DNA from: DATKJS01 sp964551995
GTDB taxonomy: Bacteria > Acidobacteriota > Aminicenantia > Aminicenantales > Saccharicenantaceae
Direction of reading: 5' to 3'
Length of the DNA: 8,190 nucleotides
Assembly: GCA_964551995.1 (NCBI GenBank)
Contig: CAZKFD010000033.1
Location: 1 to 8,190, forward strand
The notes under the pieces were generated by a model. It saw only the letters and a list, made by a program, of their open reading frames with translations. It was not told the origin of the DNA and made no database searches. Shown here one piece after another: positions 1 through 6,376 of the stretch (positions within the stretch are counted from its first letter, which is position 1; the number at the start of each line of letters is the position of its first letter). The position numbers were made by a program, and so were the translations under genes.

Positions 1-33
1 CTCAAGAAACGCGAGCTCGAATTGGGGCTATAA
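1..33 (+). CDS. Possible C-terminal end of an upstream gene (partial)
   Basis: Reading from base 1, the frame encodes LKKRELELGL and then two consecutive stop codons, TAA at 31-33 and TAA at 34-36. A short charged tail followed by a double stop, 7 nt before uvrC, looks like the end of a co-directional gene cut by the left edge. Only ten residues are visible, so the product cannot be named. It could equally be non-coding sequence that happens to read open. Confidence 0.35.
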   Translation, partial: LKKRELELGL

Positions 34-34
34 T
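29..34 (+). promoter_or_regulatory. Possible -10 element (TATAAT) directly before uvrC
   Basis: A perfect TATAAT lies at 29-34 and ends 6 nt before the GTG start of uvrC, so a transcript from it would begin at or very near the start codon. No convincing -35 hexamer is visible in the 28 bases available. The box also overlaps the tandem TAA stops of the putative upstream gene, so it may be a coincidence of those codons. The AAAGGG at 35-40 abuts the GTG and is too close to act as an ordinary Shine-Dalgarno. Confidence 0.35.
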
Positions 35-40
35 AAAGGG

Positions 41-1846
41 GTGAGCGAGGACGAACTGAAATCCCGGGCCGCGGCGCTCCCCGACAAGCCTGGGATCTAT
101 TTCTTCAAGAACGCGGCCGGAAGGGTCGTCTACATCGGCAAGGCCCGCTCTTTGCGCGACCGGGTCCGGTCCTATTTCCTGACCAACCCCGATTACAAGG
201 TTCGGAACATCCTCGGAGAGACCGCCGACATCGACTACATCCTGACGGGGTCGGAAAAAGAGGCGGCGTTTCTCGAGAACAATTACATCCAGCAATACCA
301 GCCCCGCTTCAACCTGAGGCTCAAGGACGACAAGAGCTTCCCGTATCTCAAGGTGACGGCCGGCGAGAAGTTTCCGGGGGTCTATTTCAGCAGGAAGGTC
401 GAGGAGGGCCGGTCCCGTTATTTCGGCCCGTTCAGCCCGGCCCGCCGGGCCCGGACCTCCCTTCATCTCGTCAACAAGTATTTCGGAGTCCGGGGCTGCG
501 AGAACGCGATCTTCAGGAACAGAAAGCGGCCCTGTCTCGAATACGACCTGAAGCTCTGTTCCGCGCCCTGCGTCGGCTATGTCTCGGAGGGGGATTACCG
601 GAAGGACGTCGAAAACGCGTGCCTTTTCCTCGAGGGCAGGACGCGCGAGCTGGCCGCGGCCCTGAAGCGCAGGATGGAGGAGGCGGCCGCCGCGGAGAAG
701 TTCGAGGATGCCGCCCGCTGGCGGGACATCCTCCGAACGATCGAGGACATCCAGGAGCGGCCGAGGGCCATTTCGGTGGCCCTCGAGGACCAGGACGTCG
801 TCGGCTTCGCCCGGCGCGGCGCCCGAGCTGCCTTCTACGTCTTCTTCATGCGGCACGGCAAGATCCGGGACTCGGAGAGCGCCGTGCTTTCCCCGGGAGA
901 AACTGAGCCCGCGCCCCGTCTTCTCGCGGCTTTCCTTTCGGGATTCTACGAACGCCGGGGAATCCCCGGGCGCCTCCTCCTCCCCTTCCCCGCCGAAAAC
1001 CCGGAGGAACTCGCGGACCGGCTCGCAGCGCAGCGGAGGGCTGCACCGTCCTGTCCCGGCGCCGCGGACCGGATTCAGATCCTCGTCCCCCGGTCCGGAA
1101 GGAACCGCAAACTCGTCGGCCTCGCCGACCGGAACGCGGACGCGCTCCTCGAAAAGAGCACCCGGGATCTCGGGCCGCTCGAAGAGCTGAAAGCCGTACT
1201 CGGGCTGGAGGCCTTGCCGAGGACGATCGAGGGCTTCGACATCTCCAACACCGGCGGAGAGGAATCCGTCGGGTCCATGGCCGTCTTCAGGGACGGGCGC
1301 CCAGACAAGGACGCCTACCGGAAATTCACGATCCGAACGGTCGAGGGCCCCAACGACGTCGCCAGCCTGGAGGAGGTCATCCGCCGCAGGTACGGCCGCC
1401 TCCTCGACGAGAGAAAGCCCCTACCCGACCTCGTCATGGTCGACGGCGGCAAAGGCCAGCTGGCAGCGGCAAAAAAAGCCATGGCCGGGCTTGGTCTCTC
1501 GGCCGTTCCCCTCGTTTCTATCGCCAAGCGTGAGGAGATCCTGTTCACTCCGGCGCATAAAGAAGGCCTCCGGCTCGACAGGACGTCGCCCGCCCTCAAG
1601 CTCGTCCAGGCCGTCCGCGACGAAGCCCACCGCTTCGCCATCGCCTTCCACCGAGGCCGCCGCGAGAAACGGAGCTTCGGGTCCGAGCTCGACGACATCC
1701 CGGGCCTCGGCCCCAAGAAGAAGCTCGCCCTCCTGGCCCGGTTCAAGAGCGTCGAGGAGATCAGGGCCGCGACCGTGGAGGAGCTCGCGCCGCTTGTCAG
1801 TCAAAAAGCAGCCGTCGGGATCCTGGAAAAGCTGCGCCGCGCCTAG
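41..1846 (+). CDS. uvrC: UvrABC excinuclease subunit C
   Basis: UvrC makes the dual incisions 3' and 5' of a DNA lesion after UvrA-UvrB damage recognition, in the cytoplasm. The 601-residue length is normal. The N-terminal GIY-YIG nuclease domain (about 15-95) shows G18-I-Y20, Y31-I-G33, K34, R41, E79 and N91. Cys153, 165, 173 and 177 have the C-x11-C-x7-C-x3-C spacing of the UvrC iron-sulfur site. A UVR (UvrB-binding) motif follows at about 203-238. The C-terminal RNase H-like nuclease shows GFDISN (D400), VDGGKGQ (D468) and DEAHRF (H530), the expected Asp-Asp-His set, and a helix-hairpin-helix region (DIPGLGPKKK) lies at about 548-600. The GTG at 41 puts the PxxPGIY motif about 14 residues in, as usual for the family. 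The frame has no stop upstream to the window edge, so a start further left cannot be fully excluded. The stop codon shares CTAG with the convergent feoB stop. Confidence 0.97.
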   Translation: MSEDELKSRAAALPDKPGIYFFKNAAGRVVYIGKARSLRDRVRSYFLTNPDYKVRNILGETADIDYILTGSEKEAAFLENNYIQQYQPRFNLRLKDDKSFPYLKVTAGEKFPGVYFSRKVEEGRSRYFGPFSPARRARTSLHLVNKYFGVRGCENAIFRNRKRPCLEYDLKLCSAPCVGYVSEGDYRKDVENACLFLEGRTRELAAALKRRMEEAAAAEKFEDAARWRDILRTIEDIQERPRAISVALEDQDVVGFARRGARAAFYVFFMRHGKIRDSESAVLSPGETEPAPRLLAAFLSGFYERRGIPGRLLLPFPAENPEELADRLAAQRRAAPSCPGAADRIQILVPRSGRNRKLVGLADRNADALLEKSTRDLGPLEELKAVLGLEALPRTIEGFDISNTGGEESVGSMAVFRDGRPDKDAYRKFTIRTVEGPNDVASLEEVIRRRYGRLLDERKPLPDLVMVDGGKGQLAAAKKAMAGLGLSAVPLVSIAKREEILFTPAHKEGLRLDRTSPALKLVQAVRDEAHRFAIAFHRGRREKRSFGSELDDIPGLGPKKKLALLARFKSVEEIRAATVEELAPLVSQKAAVGILEKLRRA

Positions 1847-3774
1847 ATCACAAGCCGCACGAGCCAGCTGAGGACGATGGCGACGCTCACGCTCAGGCCG
1901 GCCGAGACGAGCGCCCACTTCCGGCCGATCTCCTTCCACAGGATGGCGAACGTTGACAGACAGGGAATGAAGAAGCTGACGAAGACCGTGAAGACGACGA
2001 TCTGCTCCCGCGTGATAGCAGACAGGAGGCTCCGGTAGTTGACGCCCAGGGCCTGGAGCATCATGATCAGCGAGAGCTCCTTGCGCAGGAAGCCGAAGAT
2101 GAGCGTCACGCCTAGGTCGTGCGGCAGCCCGAGGCCCTTCACGACCAGGGGCGAGAGGACGTCGTTGATCACCCCGTCGGCCCTGATGTACGTCAGGATG
2201 CTCAACAGGACGCTGCCGGCAACGAGGATGGGCCAGGCGAAGCTGATGAAGCCCCGGAGTTGGAGCCAGGTCTTCTCCAAGACGCTGCCGAGCGACGGCC
2301 ATTTGAGGGAGGGGATCTCGAGGATAAGCCCCGGCGACGGTTCCTTCATGACCCGGCTGATCGCCAAGCCCAGCAAGGCTACGACGATGATATTGGCCAC
2401 ATAGAACCCGAGCGCCCAGAAAGGGCCGAGGTAAAAGGCGACCAGGGCCAGGATGATCGTCGTCCGCGCCGAGCAGGGGATGAACGGGATGAGAAGGGAC
2501 GTCAGGATCCGGTCTCGCTCTGATTCCAGGATGCGCGTCGCCATGACCGCCGGGACATTGCAGCCGAAGCCGAGGATGAAGGGCGAGATCGATTTGCCGT
2601 GGAGCCCGATGCGGTGCAGGAATGTGTCCAGGAGAAACCCCGCCCGGGCCAGATATCCGAGATCCTCGAGGGCCGACATCAGGATGAGGAGCGGCACGAA
2701 ATAGGGCAGCACGATGGCCACCCCTCCCCCGATCCCCTGGAGCAGGCCCTCGGCGAGATAATAGAGCAGCCCTTTGCCCATATGGACAGCCAGGACGTCT
2801 TTGAGCCTGAGAAAGGGCCCCAGGAAGAGATCTTCGAGCGGGCCGCCGACCTTGAAAATAATCAGGAAGAAGGCCAGGAAGACGACGGCCATGATCAGGT
2901 ATCCGGCCACGGGATGCATGAGCACCGCGTCCACCTTGATGTCCCATGTCGTCTGTTTCCCGCGGAGAAGGCGGCTAGAGTCCTCGAGGAGCTTCATGGC
3001 CAGGTGATGGCGTTCGGCGGCGATGACCTCGTAGGCCGGCATGCCGCGGAGCTCTTCCAGCTCCTTGCGGACGCGCAGGACGGAGACCTTGAGGCCCGGG
3101 TCGATCTCGCCGAGGAATTCGCCGCAGGCCATCCCTCCCGTCTCGAGGAGCTTGACGGCCGTGAACCTCCGGTTGGAGACGAGCGCGAAATCATCGGGGA
3201 GATTGCGCTCCATCTCGACGATCTTGTCGTCGACGGCGCTCGACCACGGAAGCGGGCGAGGTTTCTGCCCCCTGTCCAGAACGGCGAAGACCTCGTCCAG
3301 AAGCTCCTTCACGCCCCGCCCGTGGGCGGCAATGGTGGGCACGACGGGCACTCCGAGCGCGCGGCCGAGGGCGTCCGAGTCGACTAGGACGCCCTTGCGT
3401 TCGGCGATGTCCACCATGTTGAGGGCGACGACCATCGGATAGCCCAGCTCGAGAAGCTCGAGCGTCAATTCCAGGTTGCGTCCGAGGACCGACGCGTCGG
3501 CGACATTGATGACGAGGTCGGGCTTCTCGCTGTAGAGATGAAAAAGGGCCACGCGCTCGGCCGGATCCGAGGGGCACAGCGAGTATGTTCCGGGCAGGTC
3601 CACGATGTCCAGGAGACGGCCCTCGATGTTGACCCGGCTGTGGGTGTGCTTGATGGACGTGCCGGGGAAGTTCGAAGTTTCGGCCTTAGGACCGGCAATC
3701 GAGTTGAAAAGGGTGCTCTTGCCGCAGTTCGGTTGACCGACGAAGACGACGACCGGAACCTTACGTCGCTCCAT
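1843..3774 (-). CDS. feoB: Ferrous iron transporter FeoB (GTPase-coupled membrane protein)
   Basis: FeoB imports Fe(II) across the cytoplasmic membrane. The 643-residue protein has a cytosolic G domain with G1 GQPNCGKST (13-21), G3 DLPG (59-62) and G4 NMVD (119-122). The G2 region reads NFPGTSI, so the usual switch threonine of NWPGVTV-type sequences aligns with Ser40, next to Thr39. A helical linker follows, then a polytopic membrane part with several hydrophobic segments from about residue 285. Gate-type motifs are visible: GCNVPA with Cys405, the PCSARTTI segment, and FFIPCLSTF with Cys605. I chose ATG 3774 (MERRKVP...) because it puts the G1 motif at residue 13. The longer frame starts at a TTG at 3816 and adds 14 unlikely residues. 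There is no strong Shine-Dalgarno at 3774, and the start lies inside the end of feoA, so translational coupling is likely. The protein is shorter than E. coli FeoB but within the family range. No feoC is present. Confidence 0.96.
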   Translation of the reverse strand: MERRKVPVVVFVGQPNCGKSTLFNSIAGPKAETSNFPGTSIKHTHSRVNIEGRLLDIVDLPGTYSLCPSDPAERVALFHLYSEKPDLVINVADASVLGRNLELTLELLELGYPMVVALNMVDIAERKGVLVDSDALGRALGVPVVPTIAAHGRGVKELLDEVFAVLDRGQKPRPLPWSSAVDDKIVEMERNLPDDFALVSNRRFTAVKLLETGGMACGEFLGEIDPGLKVSVLRVRKELEELRGMPAYEVIAAERHHLAMKLLEDSSRLLRGKQTTWDIKVDAVLMHPVAGYLIMAVVFLAFFLIIFKVGGPLEDLFLGPFLRLKDVLAVHMGKGLLYYLAEGLLQGIGGGVAIVLPYFVPLLILMSALEDLGYLARAGFLLDTFLHRIGLHGKSISPFILGFGCNVPAVMATRILESERDRILTSLLIPFIPCSARTTIILALVAFYLGPFWALGFYVANIIVVALLGLAISRVMKEPSPGLILEIPSLKWPSLGSVLEKTWLQLRGFISFAWPILVAGSVLLSILTYIRADGVINDVLSPLVVKGLGLPHDLGVTLIFGFLRKELSLIMMLQALGVNYRSLLSAITREQIVVFTVFVSFFIPCLSTFAILWKEIGRKWALVSAGLSVSVAIVLSWLVRLVI

Positions 3775-4003
3775 GGTCGGGTTCAACGATGATCTTCTGG
3801 GCCACGCCCCGTCCAAGCGCCACTTTCGTCGATGACGTCAGATTCCAGACGAGGATGGGGCCCTTGAAGAGCGCCCGGGAGTCGAGCGTGACAATGTCGT
3901 CTCTATGAAAGCCGAGGGCGAGAAGCCGCCTCCGGACTCCCTCTCCTCCGAGAAAGTCCTTAATCCTCAGGGGAGTATTGGCGGGAGCTTCTAAGAGTGT
4001 CAT
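3761..4003 (-). CDS. feoA: FeoA, SH3-like small protein of ferrous iron uptake
   Basis: This 80-residue cytosolic protein matches the FeoA family of SH3-like domains that support FeoB. The family pattern is visible: an N-terminal MTLLEAPANTPLRIKDFLGG segment, then RRRLLALGFHRDDIV (the 'L...G...G..v' core), and a C-terminal strand VALGRGVAQKIIVEP, where FeoA proteins usually read 'ialg..lA..I.V'. The start is ATG 4003. The upstream sequence is only weakly purine-rich (CTGAAAGAAACG), with no canonical Shine-Dalgarno at normal spacing. Its last 14 bp overlap the start of feoB, so the two form one operon, read from the promoter at 4079-4107. It is promoter-proximal, the usual order for feoAB. Confidence 0.93.
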   Translation of the reverse strand: MTLLEAPANTPLRIKDFLGGEGVRRRLLALGFHRDDIVTLDSRALFKGPILVWNLTSSTKVALGRGVAQKIIVEPDHGAT

Positions 4004-4036
4004 GAACGTTTCTTTCAGGGTCTTCTCGCCTTTCCA

Positions 4037-4068
4037 GACCAGCGCGCCCCCCCCGGGGGCCGCCGGTC
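4037..4068 (-). promoter_or_regulatory. GC-rich hairpin at the predicted 5' end of the feoAB mRNA
   Basis: On the minus strand an 8-bp stem (GACCGGCG with CGCTGGTC, one G-U pair) encloses a second 6-bp stem of GC pairs (GCCCCC with GGGGGC), with a one-base bulge and a loop of about three bases. The predicted transcription start is near 4072, so the hairpin would begin within about 4 nt of the 5' end and lie some 33 nt before the feoA start codon. No U-tract follows, so it is not a terminator in this direction. A role in mRNA stability or translation is inference. Confidence 0.55.
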
Positions 4069-4078
4069 AGGGAGAGCT

Positions 4079-4107
4079 ATTATAGGAGAAGCCGAAGGCC
4101 GTGTAAA
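4079..4107 (-). promoter_or_regulatory. feoAB promoter, sigma70-like
   Basis: On the minus strand the -35 hexamer TTTACA (4107-4102) matches the TTGACA consensus at 5 of 6 positions. It is followed by exactly 17 bp and a perfect -10 TATAAT (4084-4079). The predicted start is near 4072, giving a leader of about 69 nt. No clear Fur- or DtxR-type palindrome overlaps it by eye; the only symmetry is CTAT-T-ATAG around the -10 itself. Confidence 0.7.
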
Positions 4108-4149
4108 GGCGGAACGCCGGGCCCTGCTTCCCCACCGGCGAGCCGGCTT

Positions 4150-4178
4150 TTGTATTATTGCCGGAGGTGGGGCATAAT
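4150..4178 (+). promoter_or_regulatory. Candidate promoter for the S46 peptidase gene
   Basis: TTGTAT at 4150-4155 keeps the TTG of the -35 consensus. After a 17-bp spacer, CATAAT at 4173-4178 matches TATAAT at 5 of 6. The start would be near 4185, leaving about 28 nt before the ATG with the Shine-Dalgarno inside. TATTAT at 4153-4158 is an alternative -10. The -35 is weak, so this is a moderate call. Confidence 0.45.
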
Positions 4179-4197
4179 TGGGTTGTCTATTTCACTC

Positions 4198-4203
4198 AAG
4201 GAG
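4198..4203 (+). promoter_or_regulatory. Ribosome binding site that fixes the S46 peptidase start
   Basis: AAGGAG lies 9 nt before ATG 4213 and 12 nt before the adjacent ATG 4216. This favours 4213 over the open frame that extends upstream to 4150, and it places the signal peptide at the true N-terminus. Confidence 0.8.
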
Positions 4204-4212
4204 TCACGATTC

Positions 4213-6294
4213 ATGATGCAATCCCGGATGAGACGCTTCGCCCCGGCCGTCCTTCTGGCCCTTTTTCTGGCTCTCCCCGCTTTCGCCGACGAGGGGATGT
4301 GGCTGTTCAACAAGCCGCCCCAGGAGCTCCTCCAGAAGAAATACGGCTTCGCCGTGACGCAGGCCTTCCTGGACCATCTTCGGCTGTCCTCGATCTCGTT
4401 CGGGGGCGCGTCCGGGTCCTTCATCTCGCCGGAGGGGCTCGTCCTGACCAACCACCATGTCGGTCAGGGAGCGCTTGAGAACCTCTCGACCAAGGATCGC
4501 GACCTGATGAAGACCGGGTTCTATGCCCGGACCCGGGCCGAGGAGCTCAAGGTGCCCGGTATGGAGCTCCGTGTCCTCGAAGACATCGAGGACGTCACGG
4601 CCAAAGTTCTCGGCGCGGAAAAACCCGGCATGACCCCCGCGGAAGCCGCGGAGGCCAGGCAAAAGGCAATCGCCGGGTTGGAACAGGAGACGTTCGACAC
4701 GACCGGACTCCGCGGCGTCGTCGTCACTCTCTATTCCGGGGGCATGTATCATCTCTACAAATACAAGGTTTTCAACGACGTCCGGCTGGTCTTCGCGCCC
4801 GAATACCTGGTCGCCTTCTTCGGCGGCGACCGGGACAATTTCACCTATCCGCGCTACGACATCGATATCTGCCTGTTCCGCATCTACGAGAACGGGCAGC
4901 CCTTCAAGAGTGAAAACTACATCCGGTGGTCGACCTCTGGCGTCCGAGACGGGGATCTCGTTTTCTGCTCCGGCAACCCCGGCTCGACGGGCCGCCTCCT
5001 GACCTACGCCCAGCTGGAGTTCCTGCGGGATGTCAGCTATCCGTTTGCCATCGCGAATTATAAGAGGCGCCAGGCTTATATGCACGCCTACAGCCGGGAG
5101 GGCGAGGAGCAGGCCCGGGTCGCCCTTCGGAACCTGTTCGGCATCGAGAACAGCCTCAAGGCCATCACCGGCTACCAGTCGGGCCTCCTGGACGAGAAGC
5201 TGATGGCAAAGAAGCTCAAAGACGAACAGTCCCTGCGCGAGGCCGTCCGCAGGAACCCCGAGCTCGAAAAGGAATACGGAGGCGCATGGGACGAGGTCAC
5301 CGCGGCCGAGAAAGCCTATGCGTCCTTCTATAAGCCATACACGTTCTTCGAGAGAGCCAACGGCTTCTACACGACGTATTTCAGCCTGGCGCGGGACATC
5401 GTCCGCATGGCCGAAGAGAAGGCCAAGCCGAACGCCGAAAGGCTCCGGGAATACAGGGATGCGGGCCTGCGCTCGATGACCCGCCGGCTCCTCTCCCCGG
5501 CCCCGATCTATGACGAATTCGAGATCCTGAAGCTCTCCGACTCTCTGGCACAGCTCCAGGAAGAGCTGGGCGGCCTCCAGGAGGTCAAATGGATCCTCGG
5601 GGGCCGCTCGCCCAAGGACGTGGCCCGGGAACTCGTCGAAGGCACGGCCCTCAAAGACATCGCCGTCCGCAAGAAGCTCATCGACGGCGGGATCGACGCC
5701 GTCGAGCTGTCGAGCGATCCGATGATCAAGCTGGCCCTGCTCGTCGACTCCTTCTCCCGCGGCCTCCGGTCCCGGTACGAAAAGGAGGTCGAAGCCGTCG
5801 AGAATCTGGACGGGGCCCGCATCGCCCAGGCCATATTCAAGCTCGAGGGAACGTCGATCCCGCCCGACGCCACCGGGACCCTGAGGCTGAGCTTCGGCGT
5901 CGTCAAGGGCTATGTCGAGAACGGCCGCAGGATCCCTTACGAAACGACGTTCCGGGGCCTTTTCGAGAAGTGCCGCGAGGCGGCAGACAAGGACCCGTAC
6001 GAGCTCCCGGCCGGCTTTCTCGCCAAGGAGGGCGTGGTGAACCCGGGTGTGCCCGTCGACTTCGTCGCGACCGTCGACTCGATCGGCGGCAACTCCGGCT
6101 CTCCCGTCGTCAACAGGAAGGGCGAGTTCGTGGGCGTGCTCTTCGACGGCAACATCCAGTCTCTGCCGACTCGCTTTGTCTATGAAGACACGATCTCTCG
6201 GTCCGTCATGGTCGACGGGCGCGGGATCATTGAGGCGATGCTCAAGATCTACGGGGCAAAGCCGCTCGTCGAAGAGATCCTGGAGCGGAAATAG
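4213..6294 (+). CDS. Secreted dipeptidyl-peptidase of family S46 (DPP7/DPP11-like)
   Basis: S46 enzymes are exopeptidases with a chymotrypsin-like fold that release dipeptides from peptide N-termini, usually in the periplasm. The 693-residue product begins with a signal peptide: basic MMQSRMRRF, a hydrophobic core and a likely cleavage after AFA (25/26). The mature start DEGMW is typical of the family. TNHHV gives His82 (second His, by analogy with AAHC of trypsin-like enzymes), the YDIDICLFR segment gives Asp218 as the likely acidic residue, and GGNSGSP gives the nucleophile Ser628. The all-helical cap expected between the barrel halves corresponds to the helical segment at about 280-560. 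Eighteen residues after the nucleophile is Gly646 (FDGN). In DPP7 enzymes this position is glycine and in the acidic-specific DPP11 it is arginine, so a preference for hydrophobic P1 residues is inferred. The gene is monocistronic: feoA diverges from it and the next gene converges on it. Confidence 0.94.
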   Translation: MMQSRMRRFAPAVLLALFLALPAFADEGMWLFNKPPQELLQKKYGFAVTQAFLDHLRLSSISFGGASGSFISPEGLVLTNHHVGQGALENLSTKDRDLMKTGFYARTRAEELKVPGMELRVLEDIEDVTAKVLGAEKPGMTPAEAAEARQKAIAGLEQETFDTTGLRGVVVTLYSGGMYHLYKYKVFNDVRLVFAPEYLVAFFGGDRDNFTYPRYDIDICLFRIYENGQPFKSENYIRWSTSGVRDGDLVFCSGNPGSTGRLLTYAQLEFLRDVSYPFAIANYKRRQAYMHAYSREGEEQARVALRNLFGIENSLKAITGYQSGLLDEKLMAKKLKDEQSLREAVRRNPELEKEYGGAWDEVTAAEKAYASFYKPYTFFERANGFYTTYFSLARDIVRMAEEKAKPNAERLREYRDAGLRSMTRRLLSPAPIYDEFEILKLSDSLAQLQEELGGLQEVKWILGGRSPKDVARELVEGTALKDIAVRKKLIDGGIDAVELSSDPMIKLALLVDSFSRGLRSRYEKEVEAVENLDGARIAQAIFKLEGTSIPPDATGTLRLSFGVVKGYVENGRRIPYETTFRGLFEKCREAADKDPYELPAGFLAKEGVVNPGVPVDFVATVDSIGGNSGSPVVNRKGEFVGVLFDGNIQSLPTRFVYEDTISRSVMVDGRGIIEAMLKIYGAKPLVEEILERK

Positions 6295-6376
6295 GCTCGG
6301 CTCGGGGACCGCGTCGCGACGGCCTGCGCCGCAAGCGCGTCCTGGTCAAGGTTATCGGAGAGTAGCTGGGCCGCTC
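6295..6376. other. Non-coding gap between convergent S46 peptidase and B3/4 genes
   Basis: This 82-bp gap between two stop codons has no classical terminator: no hairpin followed by a T-run on either strand. It holds a 10-bp perfect palindrome CGTCGCGACG (6312-6321). It also holds an open stretch in a frame unrelated to the peptidase that ends LRRKRVLVKVIGE at TAG 6363-6365 and reads like a protein C-terminus. Confidence 0.5.

Noticed and set aside
2..856. A long open frame (284 codons) on the minus strand opposite the start of uvrC
   Set aside because: It lies wholly antisense to a well-supported uvrC and its translation is a low-complexity mix rich in G, R, E, L and P. Such frames arise from the high third-position GC of the coding strand. 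There is no promoter or ribosome site to support it.
1421..2947. A 508-codon minus-strand open frame spanning the end of uvrC and half of feoB
   Set aside because: It runs in a shifted frame of feoB and then antisense to uvrC, with no family motif. FeoB motifs are continuous in the other frame, so this is a shadow and not a fusion or frameshift.
4115..4152. Possible terminator/antiterminator pair upstream of the S46 gene (CGCCGG with CCGGCG, or CCGGC with GCCGG followed by CTTTTG)
   Set aside because: The two stems would exclude each other as in an attenuator, but they lie upstream of the best candidate promoter and no upstream plus-strand start is visible. The stems are only 5-6 bp and one has a two-base loop.
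6312..6321. Ten-base perfect palindrome CGTCGCGACG between convergent genes
   Set aside because: There is no loop and no T-run, and such palindromes are frequent by chance in GC-rich DNA. It is not convincing as a terminator or operator.
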